From: Lateolabrax maculatus
Taxonomy: Eukaryota; Chordata; Actinopteri; Acropomatiformes; Lateolabracidae
NCBI GenBank assembly: GCA_031216445.1
Contig: CM062201.1
Span: 27,677,501 to 27,741,500 of the forward strand
Length of the DNA: 64,000 bases
Direction: 5' to 3'
Within the stretch, counting starts at the first letter, position 1. Each line of letters begins with the position of its first letter. Of this stretch, positions 12,521-23,400 are shown piece after piece. A model generated the notes under the pieces. It was given only the letters and a program-made list of their open reading frames with translations, was not told the origin of the DNA and did not search any database. The position numbers and the translations under genes are program-made.

Positions 12521-13672
12521 ACACGCACACACACACATACACACACCCACACACACACACACACACAGCTCCCCTCCCCCAGAGCAACAGTGAGCGACCC
12601 AGTGACCCAGAGAGAGACAAGCTCGCTCGTCCATCCCCCCGGGACATGTATGAATGGAAAGAGAGTGTGTGTTACTGTGTGTGTGTGTGTGTTACAGAGT
12701 CCGGCTGTTTGTCTGCTCAAAAACTGAGAGGATGTTTACAGTTATTTATATTTCTTTTTTTTAAAGGGGTGCCTTTATTGGACAGCTGAAATCGAACCAG
12801 CGATGTTGTGATCATGTTGTGTGAATCTTATCCACTCGGTCACCAGAAGGCCCGAGTCCACAGGAGCCCACATGTAGACGAACTAATGTGAACAGTTCCG
12901 GTTTCAAGGAAACTGTAGAAATAACAAAAGAAACATCAGCAGAAACTCCAGAGACGTTAGAGAACCAGTAGAGGAGCTTTTCCAGTGGTCCAGTGGTTCA
13001 GTGATCCAGGGGTTTAGGGGCCCAGTGGCCCAGGTACAGTCCTGGACCAGGTCTCCATACAACAACAACATATAGTTCGAGCACAAACTCAACCCACATT
13101 CACAAGTGAGACTCACTGTGAGACCAGCTGGTCCAGATCTACTGCTGATACTTTAACTCCATGAAGCTTCCCTGCTAACCTCTCACTCCAACACACACAC
13201 ATTACTCAGCCCTGTTCTTTAAAGGAGCCACGCTCCTCTTTCAACACCGGGACCAGTTTCTGATGCGCGGCGGGGTGAGACAGCGGCCTCACACGCGGCG
13301 GGGTGAGACAGCTGCTACAGGGACGTGTCTGAGGCCGGGGGTCTCTTAGTCTGTTCAAGGAGAAAACATTCAGCAGAGACACGAGACACAAACTGGAGGA
13401 CAGAAAGAAGTGAGTTCCTTCAGATACTTTATCAACACACACACGCACACACACACGCTCGCATGCACACACACACATGCACACGCACGCATGCACACAC
13501 GCACGCACACACACACACACGCACGCACGGGGGGCTCACCTGTCCTGGGGGTGGAGCTGCTCAGGTGGTAGGAGAACCTCATGGTGCTGAAGTGACTGGA
13601 GAAAGAGGGAGGAGGGGGAGGAGGGGGTGGAGGAGGGAGGCTCAGGGCGCTGCCAGGTCGGTTCAGCTGCAT
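518..13672 (-). CDS. fgd1: FYVE, RhoGEF and PH domain-containing protein 1 (5' part; rest lies beyond the left edge)
   Basis: A guanine-nucleotide exchange factor of the FGD family, known to activate Cdc42 and control actin. Coding exons in transcript order (minus strand): 13540-13672, 3607-3912, 3320-3518, 2457-3201, 772-861, 518-666. All have GT-AG borders and phases agree at every junction. The N-terminus carries RFSYHL, a KSLSLEP block, PKPQVPPKP and RPLPADPR, then SLIEKFER, all at the places seen in mammalian FGD1. An acidic Ser-rich exon follows with DSGIDS (2730-2747), the known beta-TrCP phosphodegron of FGD1/FGD3. The last two exons start the DH (RhoGEF) domain (VFNIANELLHTETAYVS, then FSNICSIYCFHQQFLLP). 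The remaining DH, PH, FYVE and second PH domains are off the window. The start at 13672 is the first Met after a possible acceptor near 13682; an in-frame Met at 13702 is the alternative. Family assignment is firm; the paralogue (FGD1 rather than another FGD) rests on the N-terminal motifs. Confidence 0.9.
898..2420. repeat. 10-bp minisatellite (AGGTAACTAC family) in an fgd1 intron
   Basis: About 1.5 kb of tandem decamers such as aggtaactac, aggtgatcac, aggtacctac and aggcgattac. The variants are arranged in longer blocks of several hundred bases that recur (for example 1380-1560 against 1680-1860), so there is higher-order duplication. It fills the intron between the exons at 772-861 and 2457-3201. 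Confidence 0.95.
3920..6520. other. fgd1 intron sequence with scattered microsatellites, no gene seen
   Basis: Intronic DNA of fgd1 without a supported exon. It holds a GACA-type tract (4068-4140), a C-run followed by (CA)n (4182-4216), a CAG run (5170-5190), (TG)n tracts at 5250-5282 and 5346-5381, and (CA)n at 5886-5913. The rest looks unique. Confidence 0.7.
6525..8812. repeat. 11-bp minisatellite (ctgtctacagg family), about 2.3 kb
   Basis: Tandem 11-mers of the form c[tag/ggt]gtctacagg, mixed with shorter ctacagt units. It lies within the first fgd1 intron. Because 11 is not a multiple of three and the units lack stop codons, all three plus-strand frames stay open for about 700 codons, coding the same VYRLSTGGLQ-like peptides. 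Blocks such as those holding 'taccatctgtctacc' recur several times, showing segmental duplication. The long open frames are a repeat artefact as far as the sequence shows. Confidence 0.95.
8920..9105. repeat. (TG)n and (CA)n microsatellites
   Basis: A GCGCGC/TG tract at 8912-8942 and a (CA)n tract at 9055-9103, both in fgd1 intron 1. Confidence 0.85.
9170..9720 (-). promoter_or_regulatory. CpG-rich block, probable internal promoter of fgd1
   Basis: CpG density rises sharply here relative to flanking intron, with CCGGACCGGAGCGGAACGG-type sequence between 9540 and 9620. The strong splice donor at 9411 on the minus strand lies inside it. No clear TATA box was seen. The direction is inferred from that donor. 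Confidence 0.5.
9412..9469 (-). CDS. fgd1: Candidate alternative first coding exon of fgd1
   Basis: On the minus strand an ATG at 9469 opens a short frame (MTGFVFCCAMYMDRSSLSR plus one base) ending at a near-perfect donor, AGCAGAG|GTGAGT, at 9412/9411. It leaves one base (G), exactly the phase needed by the fgd1 exon starting at 3912 and the same phase as the upstream exon ending at 13540. It sits in a CpG-rich block, so it looks like an internal promoter with its own start codon. The peptide itself is not recognised. A non-coding first exon is the main alternative. Confidence 0.55.
9885..11502. repeat. 20-bp minisatellite, about 1.6 kb
   Basis: About eighty copies of a unit like gacggacaggtgaggacaga, with variants gagagaga, gacagagag and aacaaacag. 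Several 300-400 bp blocks repeat almost exactly, so recent segmental duplication is likely. The minus strand is open in all three frames (SVSLLTCPSLSSPVRLSPH-like peptides), again explained by the repeat. It lies in fgd1 intron 1, directly upstream on the plus strand of a poly-G run (9758-9782). Confidence 0.95.
11715..11882. repeat. Short tandem repeat of ctacttcctgctct units
   Basis: Twelve or so copies of an actTCCTGCT-type unit of about 15 bp, interspersed with ctctcacct. The minus strand reads as a VEVREQEVEQEV-like frame, judged spurious. It lies in fgd1 intron 1. Confidence 0.85.
12487..12568. repeat. (CA)n microsatellite
   Basis: Imperfect CA dinucleotide repeat with occasional CCCA and CATA interruptions, in fgd1 intron 1. 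Confidence 0.9.
12760..12853 (-). mobile_element. tRNA-derived SINE fragment
   Basis: On the minus strand a box-A-like stretch (GACCGAGTGGATAAG, 12826-12844) is followed about 35 bases later by a box-B-like stretch (GGTTCGATTTC, 12788-12799), as in the RNA polymerase III promoter of tRNAs. The part between them does not fold as a full tRNA by eye, and a tail with AATAAAGGC follows. This is the layout of a tRNA-derived SINE in a fish genome. A decayed tRNA gene is the alternative. Confidence 0.6.
13436..13530. repeat. (CA)n/(GCAC)n microsatellite beside the first fgd1 exon
   Basis: CA repeats with GCATGCAC and GCACGCAC interruptions. The tract ends about ten bases from the donor of the fgd1 exon at 13540-13672. 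Confidence 0.9.
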
Positions 13673-13699
13673 CCCGACACCTGCACAGGTACGAGGGTC

Positions 13700-14203
13700 C
13701 ACACCTGGACGCAGGTCGGAGGTCAGAGGTCAATCTGATGTGTTTCAGTTCATCTTTAAAAATGAGACCCTTAATGTGAAGGTTTCAGCTTGAAGTCACT
13801 TCCTGTGTGTTTGCTCTCTGGCCATGTGGAGGTCAGTGTCTCCCCCTTCACCTCTCCTCCTCCCCTCCCCATGTCTTCCTGTGACTGTCACTCCTCAAGG
13901 AAACGTAGACGTCTCCTCTGCATCAGTCACTGTCCCCAGATCAGTCAGAGGACACACACAGTCGACTCAGCTCATATAGAAGTCCCTTCACTTTTCCTTC
14001 AACTTTACACTCCTGCTGCTCCTCCTGCTGCTCCTCCTGCTGCTGCTGCTGCTGCTGCTCCTGCTGCTGCTCCTGCTCTAGGCTCACCTCCTCTGTCTTC
14101 TGTTTGTCCAGTCAGAGGGACAGACAGACAGACGGTCGTCTCTCTCAGCAGCTTCAGGCTTTTGTGTTAAAAATCTGATCTGAGCAGCAGACCAACACCA
14201 CAA

Positions 14204-14235
<32 letters not shown>

Positions 14236-14700
14236 TACTCCTCCTCTCCCTCCTCCTCGTCTGTTTCTCATTTTGTCTTCGTCTCTTTTTTTGTTTTTTG
14301 AGGCTGAAATTTGAAGCAAAAGGAAAACTGTGGAAAAAATTCCATCAGTGTTTTTATTTCTTGTCTACCCATCAGACTCTCTGAAGGAGTCCCTCCTGCT
14401 CCTCCTCCAGCTCCTGCTCCTCCTCCCACTCCTGCTCCCGTTCCTCCTGCTCCTCCTCCCGCTCCTCCTCCTGCTCCTCCTCCTCCCACTCCTCCTCCCG
14501 TTCCTCCTCCTCCTCCTGCTCCTCCTGCAGCAGAGCTCCAGGTGGACTCTGGAGGTCCCGGGTGTCCCTCAGCCAGCAGGGGGCTCCAACACTCTGCTCT
14601 TCTCTCACAGGAAACATTCTTTTATCTGACAGCTTCAGTAACTTTACAGATTCACACCATTCAAACTAAATGTGATCAATAATCAATAATGTAATATTCC
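13700..14700. other. fgd1-bmb intergenic DNA with CTG/CTC-rich tracts
   Basis: No gene supported. It contains a CTG/CTCCTG repeat at 14008-14077 and a TCC/CTG/CTCC tract at 14204-14250 and 14388-14530 that is open in several frames (PAPPPAPAPP-like and poly-Leu), interpreted as low complexity. The fgd1 promoter probably lies in or near this interval, but no clear core element was recognised. Confidence 0.6.
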
Positions 14701-14782
14701 AGATGAAACTACCTGCAGAATATAAATTTTACCTTCACCGGCTGATCAAAGTGATCAACAGGTTCAGGATCAATTTTATTTT

Positions 14783-14923
<141 letters not shown>

Positions 14924-15002
14924 GATAAATCACAGTAGAGAAGCACAAACGTGTGTGTGTGTGTGTGAGAGAGACAGAGCACCAGTTTAAAATGTGAAAC
15001 TC

Positions 15003-15008
15003 TTTATT
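15003..15008 (-). terminator. bmb: Poly(A) signal AATAAA of the brambleberry-like gene
   Basis: AATAAA on the minus strand, about 55 bases past the predicted stop codon (15064-15066). It is the first canonical signal downstream. Confidence 0.7.
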
Positions 15009-15063
15009 GATATTCAGGAAGATAAAACATTAAAACATTGAGCGCCACATGAAGCTGCCGGCG

Positions 15064-16593
15064 TCAGCGCGTCTCTGATCTTCTGGTCCTCAGGCTGTAA
15101 CGAGGCTGACCAATCAGGAGGAAGGAGACGAAGAGAATGAAGACACACATACAGGAGAAAAGAGAGCAGAGGTCAGAGGTCAAATCTGTTTCGGGTTTGA
15201 TTCGTTAAAAGTTATAATCCTTCAGATTGCCGTCATGGTTGACTTTGTGGCACCAATCGTTACCATGGCAACGCTAAGGAAGTCCTAGAGTTCTGACTGG
15301 ATTGAGACGTTTAAGGAAACAGGAAGCTGTGAGCTGCTTACGAATCAGGCGTCGCCTCCATCACTGTGAGGTCATCAGACATTAATGCAATTGTCCCCCC
15401 CCGTCCTCCGTCCGTCTGTTGCCCTCCATTTGCCCCACACTGCCCTCCGTCCATCTGTCCGCCCCCCAGGCCCCCCGTTGTTTACAGTGACGGAGGGTTC
15501 GTCTCCACATCATTAGGTCACGTTTCCTGACAATGCCAACTATTATATTTCATTTTTCAATAATGTTTGAGTTTTAATGAGTGTGTGTTGTCATGTTGTT
15601 TCTGCACTTTGAGACTTCCTGATTAAATGAAGCTGCTGATGAACAAGTGGAAATCTGAAAATCTGAAGGACAACTTTAAAAACATGTTTCTCAGCACCAC
15701 ATTTACTTTCAATGTTTCTATACTTATGAGGACACGTAACACAGAATCAGATTTACCTGTTTGTCCCCCACCAGGACGCTGTACACCAGAGGGGAGGCGG
15801 CGGGGGGGCGGGAGGAAGCGGAGCGACGAGGACGCCCGCCTGGACTCACTGAGGCACTCTGGGTAGTGGACCTCTGCACTGAGGCATCGTTGGTAATGTC
15901 AGCGGCCGAGCTGAGAACACTGGAGCAGCTCCAGCCTGCAGGACAACTACATGTTCTGCTACTTGGACAAAAGTATGTGGACAGACAGGTGAGACAGGTA
16001 CCAACCGATGTGTGAGAGGTGAGACTGGTCTGAGCCGTCTGTGGTCGGAGACAGCAACGTGCTGCACTCTTCTTCTCTTTTTATCTCCTTTCTCCTCCTC
16101 AGTGTCTCCTCTCTTCTTCTGTGCTCTGAGCTCCTCTGGAAGAAATTTGATTGGTCAGTCTGACAGGAAGTAACCTTCTCCTCTTTGACATCACAGGAAG
16201 TGATGAAGACAATAGTTCACTGCTGCGCACCTTCACCTCCAGATGGTTCTCCTTGTGTCGCTCCCCTAAACCCTCTGCAGAGAGACAGGCAGACAGAGAC
16301 ACAGACAGGCAGAGAGAGACACACATACGGGCAGACAGACAGGCAGACAGCTGTCAAGTAAACTGTATCGTGGTGTATCTCAGCGAGCTCCCTGAGCTTC
16401 TCCTTCACCTGCATGTTGCAGCGCCTCCTGCAGCGCCTCCTGCAGGCTCCTCTGCGTCTCTCTGAGCTGCTGCAGCACCTGCAGACTCTGCTGCACCGGA
16501 TCTGTGTACCGGACACACACACACAGCAGAACACACACTCCAACACACACCATGAACCGCCGCAACACACTCACATACACACTGAGCAGCTCC

Positions 16594-16638
<45 letters not shown>

Positions 16639-16789
16639 CAGCGTGACATCTACACACCTCCACGTGCCGTTCATCAGTTGGCTGTTGCTGACCATGTGTT
16701 TGTGTTCAGGATGATCGGAGTCCATCACAAACAGGTAGATCCTCCTCTCCAGGTAGAAGTTTAGACACACCAACACCAACAACACCAAC

Positions 16790-16836
<47 letters not shown>

Positions 16837-17591
16837 AGAACTGAATAATTTTGGGACTCAACAACTGACAACTCAGTCCCTCCATCAACTCCACTACATG
16901 AGGAGTTACCTGGCTGTGGGTTGGGGTGAGGAGTTACCTGGCCCTGGAGGAGCGCTGGGTGGAGGTGAGGAGGAAGGAGGTGCAGAGAGCAGCAGCGTTG
17001 TAGCAGCAGGAGCTCAGACTGTGAGCCTCCATCAGCAGGAAACTCTGCAGGAAGGAAACTTTGTTGAAGAGTTCAGACAGCGACACCTGCTGCTCCCTCG
17101 AGACACTGCTAAGCTCCAAGAACACCGCCCGCAGGCCTGCGACACAGACAGGTGGGGAGACGGGGGGAGAGACAGGTGGGGAGGGAGACAGGAGGGAGAC
17201 AGGAGGTCAGTGGTTGAAGCTGCTTTAGTGATTTCTATGAAAAGATGTTTGTGTAATTTCACCCTCCATCCGTCTCTCAGGCTGTTGTCTCGGTTTTCTA
17301 TCCCAGCATTGAGTCTCACAGGTTACTCTATGTGTCAGCCTAGTATTTACCCTGGGTAGAGTCTCTCAGGCTGTTTGCTGATGTTTTTTTAACCCTGAGT
17401 TGAGTCTGAGGGATGTGAGTTTATTTTACCCTGGGTAGAGTCTTTCAGGGTGACTCTCAGCTCCTCTCCATTGGTCAGAATCTCCTGCTGCGCCTGTAAG
17501 GCAGACTTCTGGGCAACAATAAGCTCCTCAGCCATCTGCCTGGTGGACTGAAGCTGCTCAGCTACACCTGCTGAACTCTCTGTTAACCTGA

Positions 17592-17643
<52 letters not shown>

Positions 17644-18358
17644 AGTAGAGCTATACCTGAGGACATTCATTAATCCCAGGTGTCTCACCTGTACATGGTG
17701 CTCTCGGCTCGGCCCTGCCAGGCTTCAGACTGCAGGAAGTGACAGATAGAGTGAGTGTGGGTGAAGAACTCCGTGTAGGTGTTGAAGGCCACGCCGTCCA
17801 TAGCACCTGTACACCTGCTGACCTCTGACCCCTCAGGGCATGATGGGAAATCCCTGCCTGAGCTGATAGAGAGAGTTGAACTAAAACACAGGTTTAAAAC
17901 AGCCTACAGGTGAGATTCTCTTGTTTCCTTCCGTGGGTCGTCTGCTTGATTAAAACGTGTGTGGATCTATGTTATCAGAATATTCACAGGTAATCTGACA
18001 CCTCACTGTACAGTCCACAGGTGTCTGGAACTTTCCTCCACCATCAACACCTGTCAGCTCCACCTGCAGTTACCTGCCGTGTTCACGCCTGAACGCTGAC
18101 CGGATGCTTCGTGTTTTACCTGCTCAGGTGACACAGGGTGAACCTCAGCGCGATCCGACTCTGGCTCTCTGACGTCAGCTCCCTGCAGCGCGTGTCCAGG
18201 TGTTCCAGAGCTCGCGCCCAACACTCTCCGTACCTGGGCAGAGCGGCGAGGCTCTGCACGCGCCGCAGCTCCATCTTGCCGCGTTCAGAGTCCGGTTCGG
18301 AGCCGGAGGAGAGTCCGGGACCCGCGCAGAGTCCGAGCAGCAGCAGCACCGCGGCCAT
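15064..18358 (-). CDS. bmb: Brambleberry/Kar5-family nuclear envelope fusion protein
   Basis: Ten exons on the minus strand: 18120-18358, 17689-17853, 17430-17587, 16938-17136, 16658-16789, 16409-16581, 16237-16274, 16002-16135, 15757-15910 and 15064-15105. They join in phase to 477 residues plus stop. The start at 18358 is chosen because it opens a signal peptide (MAAVLLLLGLCAGPGLSSG). Next come a Cys-bearing domain (GECWARALEHLD, CRELTSESQSRIALRFTLCHL, then FPSCPEG and FNTYTEFFTHTHSICHFLQS), a coiled-coil-like stretch, and two hydrophobic segments (LVLLVLVCLNFYL; FMVCVGVCVLLCVCV) as in Kar5/Brambleberry proteins. The C-terminus is basic (PRYSLRTRR). In zebrafish, Brambleberry is a maternal protein needed for fusion of karyomeres in early cleavage. 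Family assignment comes from recall of the Cys motif and layout. The three small exons near 16.0-16.3 kb are the least certain. Confidence 0.75.
16589..16634. repeat. (CA)n microsatellite in a bmb intron
   Basis: CA dinucleotides abutting the acceptor of the exon 16409-16581. Similar tracts at 16791-16834 and 17590-17640 fill the neighbouring small introns. Confidence 0.85.
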
Positions 18359-18849
18359 CTTCACCTGTCTGCAGGGCCGTCTGCTCAGCCAATCAGAGAG
18401 CCGGGTTTTCACCTGGCGGGAGGTCACCGGGAGGTCACGACTCTTTGGTTCAGCCTCAGACCGGCTGCATTCACAGCTTCGTGCTTGTAAACAGATGAAG
18501 TGTAAAGATCCACTTGAACTGATTTCATATCGAACATGTTTCTGTCTCTGAACACAAACACGTGACAGCCCGCAGGGGGCAGTAGTGCATCATGGGAGGT
18601 GGAGTCCTTAGAGGTGACACTGATGAATTGGTGTAAGGAGCCTTGTAGGACTAAATGTGACAGAAACCAAAGACGTGTATTGCTTTTATTGATTGTGATC
18701 AATAATCAGGCGACAGGAACACTTTGGTACCACAAAACAAATTAAATGAATGGTTCAAGGTTTTGGGAAATATATTTATTTATCAATATCACTCTGATAC
18801 CTGCTGGCGCTCCAGGAAATGGTCCGGCCCACCAGTGAGCTTTAGGAGA

Positions 18850-20120
18850 GAAAAACAAACTGATCCCAGAACAAACTGATCCCAGAACAAACAAACTGAT
18901 CCCAGAACAAACAGACTAATCCCAGAACAAACTGACTGATCCCAGAACAAACTGACTGATCCCAGAACTGACTGATCCCAGAACTGACTGACTGATCCCA
19001 GAACAAACTGACTGATCCCAGAACAAACTGACTGATCCCAGAACTGACTGATCCCAGAACAAACTGATTGATCCCAGAACTGACTGATCCCAGAACAAAC
19101 TGACTGATCGCAGAACAAACTGACTGATCGCAGAACAAATTGACTGATCCCAGAACAAATTGACTGATCGCAGAACAAACTGACTGATCCCAGAACAAAC
19201 TGACTGATCCCAGAACTGACTGACTGATCCCAGAACTGACTGACTGATCCCAGAACAAACTGACTGATCCCAGAACAAACTGACTGATCCCAGAACTGAC
19301 TGATCCCAGAACTGACAGACTGTTCCCAGAACAAACTGATCCCAGAACAAACTGACTGATCCCAGAACTGACAGACTGATCCCAGAACTGACTGATCCCA
19401 GAACAAACTGATCCCAGAACAAACAGACTGATCCAAGAACAAATTGATCCCAGAGCAGACTGATCCCACAACAAATTGACTGATCCCAGAGCAGACTGAT
19501 CCCAGAACAAACTGACTGATCCCAAAGCAGACTGATCCCAGAACAAACTGACTGATCCCAGAGCAGACTGATCCCAGAACAAACAGACTGATCCCAAAGC
19601 AGACTGACTGATCCCAGAACAAACTGATTTCAGAACAAACTGATCCCAGAACAGACTGACTGATCTCAGAGCAGACTGATCCCAGAACAGACTGACTGAT
19701 CTCAGAGCAGACTGATCCCAGAACAAACTGACTGATCCCAGAACTGACTGACTGATCCCAGAGCAGACTGATCCCAGAACAGACTGACTGATCCCAGAAC
19801 AAACTGATCCCAGAACAGACTGACTGATCCCAGAGCAGACTGATCCCAGAACAGACTGACTGATCCCAGAACAGACTGACTGATCCCAGAACAAACTGAT
19901 CCCAGAACAGACTGACTGATCCCAGAGCAGACTGACTGATCCCAGAACAAACTGATCCCAGAACAGACTGACTGATCCCAGAACAGACTGACTGATCCCA
20001 GAACAGACTGACTGATCCCAGAACAAACTGATCCCAGAACAGACTGACTGATCCCAGAGCAGACTGACTGATCCCAGAACAAACTGATCCCAGAACAGAC
20101 TGACTGATCCCAGAACAGAC
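18850..20120. repeat. Minisatellite of actgatcccagaac units, about 1.27 kb
   Basis: Tandem units built from 'actgatcccagaac' with spacers aaactg, agactg, tgactg or agagcag, giving periods of 14, 18, 22 and 26 bases. Minus-strand frames read FWDQSVCSGISQ-like peptides for up to 426 codons; these are repeat shadows. It lies between bmb and mecp2, upstream of bmb. Confidence 0.95.
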
Positions 20121-20217
20121 AAAGGAACAGGAACCTGAAGTTTAAGGTTCTGCTTCTACACACGACTTGTTTTATTAGATCACATTTATCTCATTAATGT
20201 GTCAGAGTTCATGTTGA

Positions 20218-20440
20218 GCTCAGGACCCCTGGATATCAGGACCCCGGTACCTCAGGACCCCAGGGCCTCAGGACCTCAAGACCCCGGGACCTCAAGACCC
20301 CGGGACCTCAGGACCCTGGGAGCCCTGGACCTCGGGACCCAGGGATCTCGGAACCCAGGGACCCCTGGATCTCAGGACCCCGGGAGCCCTGGACCTCGGG
20401 ACCCAGGGACCCCTGGACCCAGAGACCTCAGGACCCCATG
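20218..20440. repeat. Minisatellite of ggacctcaggaccccggg units
   Basis: About a dozen copies of an imperfect 9-10 bp GGACCY motif (ggaccccggg, ggacctcagg, ggacccaggg). Confidence 0.9.
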
Positions 20441-20449
20441 ACCAGAGCC

Positions 20450-23400
20450 TCTGTATGAAGTGACTGAAAACATTTCTTGTTTGAAAGTCAATCCAACGGA
20501 AACAAAGATTGTTTGTCTGGGGGGGGGTCTTGCTCTTCTGTAGGACGGTTGGGGGCCTCTCAGGTGTCTGTGTCCGTGGGCCCGTTGTCTCACGGCTGTA
20601 GGATGTTTGGAGTTGATATTATTTAATATAAGAATATTTAAACTTGTTAGTAAAGTGAATGAACAAGTTAAAATATTCCTAATAAACACTGCTTATAAAT
20701 AATAGTTTGACCAATGTGGCCTGGGTTCCACCACCAGATGCTGTCAGTTACACTACAACTGTGTGAGGTGAATCACCGGCAGCAGACAGTTGGACTGAAG
20801 ATGTCTGATGGTGTTTGTGTGAGAGCTACAATCAGTCAGACGACCACAGATCAGGGGACAACAAACGCTTTTAGTTAGAAAGAAAAATAAGAAAAACAGG
20901 TAAAAACTAGTTTTGTCTACAGCGACAGTGTATTGGAGTTTCCACTGAATTCCAACCAGAAAAAGCAGAATATTCATCCTCAATATTAGCAACTATGAAG
21001 TCACCACACACATCACTACTAAGTCTAGAAACACAACATGGCTTGGCTGACATGGTGGCTTCTGGCAAGACGCACAATATTATAGGCACTAAACTCTGGA
21101 ACATGCAATATGGTGGCTGGTTACTGTAGTTTGTGCCGGGTCGAGTCCTGTGGAGTGAGTCCGTTCACAGAGGGACGTTTGGTTTCTGCAGCTGCGTGAG
21201 AGACAGCATGCTAACGGGTCACTGCTCAGAGCAGCTGGGCGGCAGGCGGAGTGCCGCGTACACAGAGGTGAGGCCGCTTCAGCCGCAGGTGGATGCAAAT
21301 GGTTTCACCATGATGGCGCCCGGAGCGTCAGGTGAGAGGACTTTAAGAACGAGGCACATTTATTTGATCCAGGATGAAGACATTCAGTTAATAGGTATTT
21401 TCTGTTGAGGGGTGAAAAGCTCAATTTTCCAATGTGATTATTAAAGTGCTGGAGCCCCCCCCCCAAAGAATCATGAACACTAAGGTGCAAAAACGGAAGC
21501 TTATCGATGTCAAACCTACTAAGAGAGTGAAAACATTCAACCAGTCTATAGGTTCAGGTCTGAGTCTGAAGGGTTCTTCACGCCTCACTTCCTGTTTCCA
21601 ACTGTTTTATAACACAGTTTGTGTTTTAGTGACATTTCATTTGATTCAAACAGTTTCCTTAATATACATGTTTATATTCTAATTTCTCTGTTGTTACATT
21701 AATTCAGTCCTCCTGTACTCCTGTAGGAGCCCCCCCATAGGAGGCCTCTCCTGTCTTCATTGTGCTTCTGTACACAGATATCAGCCTACAGCAGACTGAC
21801 TGAAGCACTGAAGCCATCTTACAAGTACTTGTTGTACTTGTAAGATATGACAGTCAGCCTAGTGACCATGTGAATAATGTTTTTATATTTAGTTTCTTTG
21901 TTTGACAGATCGAGGTCTCAGCACAGAGAATAAGGCAGAAACTGTCATCCACACCATCAGAACACATGGACCACATTAATGTAGAGGAGCACAGATGTGA
22001 CTCCAGTCAGATCTCCTGGTGTCCTGATGATTTTATCAGCCTGTTAACTTTCACACATTCACACAGTCGGGATGTTTTCCAGCCTCCTTCCTGCATTCAG
22101 CAGCTGCAGCTGAGTTGCTTTCAGTCTGGATTATGTCTTTAACTTCTTCTCTAATATTATAGTTTTCTCTTCGCTCTGCTGCCAGCAGACTTGTCCATGT
22201 TTGTGATTGGTCAGATACAGTAAACTCTGCCCCTTTAATGAACATGGTCAGATTAGGAAACACACCAACGTCATGTGACCGCTTAGCGTGTTGCAGTTGT
22301 TGCCTCAAACTGATTAGATCAATCTGGCTTCCACTCACAGATTATTATTTTCCCCAAATACCACTGGTACAAGTTAACTTTATTTATATAGACGTTTGTA
22401 AAACTGTTGACAGAAGGCCTCAAACAAGCTCAGTCATAACTGATTTTTAATCCATTAAGTTTTATATTTGTAAAACATAATCTGATCGTTCTGATGTAAA
22501 GTCTATGGACAACACTAAGCATGTGCAGTGGGCCATAGTGTGGTTTATGCGCTCGGTGGGCGCCATTTTTGATCTTGATATCCAGTTTCTATAATACATT
22601 CATCCACAGGTTGGGTCCATATCTGACTGTTAGACTCGTGTAAAAAAGTAAAAGTCATAAAAAAGGAATTTAGACCAATGAAAACGCTGACATTATTTAT
22701 AGGGCGGGGCCCAAAGGTGATGCTTTGCAAACAGGATGCAAACTGCCAGAACTGTTTGTCGGATCACACTGAAGGTACCTGGAGAACTTTTTCCTCACAA
22801 GATAACTAGTTTCTTTACCAGTGACACCTGCTCATGTTTTCGTGTTCACTAACTGCCAAACTGTGTTTCAAACGTCAAGCAAGCTCCTTCATGCTGTCAA
22901 ATCTGGACTTACAGACTCAAAGTTTAGTTTTCTGCTCACTTAATAGTTTTGAGTTGCCGTCTCCAGCACATCGGACTTCACGTAAAGCTGAAGCGGACGT
23001 CGTTCAGGGTTTAACTTCTGCAGCACCAACACGGCCGACAGTAAACCCCGGCCAGGTGGACCTCTGTGTACGTGGCGCTCCGGGCGAAAGCCTGCAGGGT
23101 CTCCGAGCGACATGCAGGCGGTTGATTGTACAAACTGGAGGAGTGCAAACTGTTCCAGACATTCAACACGAAGACACAATAAAAATGAGTCCATTTCCCA
23201 CTCTTTCATTAAGACTAAAAACTAAAATAAAGCTACTGTAAAAGTGGGTTTGGTTTGATATTAAAAGCGCTTCCTTTGGAAACAAAAACACTACCAAAAC
23301 AAACAGATTCAATGAAGACCAGAAAGGAAGAATCTCTAACCTGGAAGAACAACTCGCTGCGTTTGAGATACTTGAAAAACAACAGAGGAGCGCCCTGGTT

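Noticed and set aside
14311..14682. Pro/Ala-rich and poly-Leu frames near 14.4 kb
   Set aside because: CTG/CTCC low-complexity DNA open on both strands, with no conserved neighbour exons.
18789..20163. FWDQSVCSGIS-type frames up to 426 codons
   Set aside because: Minisatellite shadow without start context or conserved domains.
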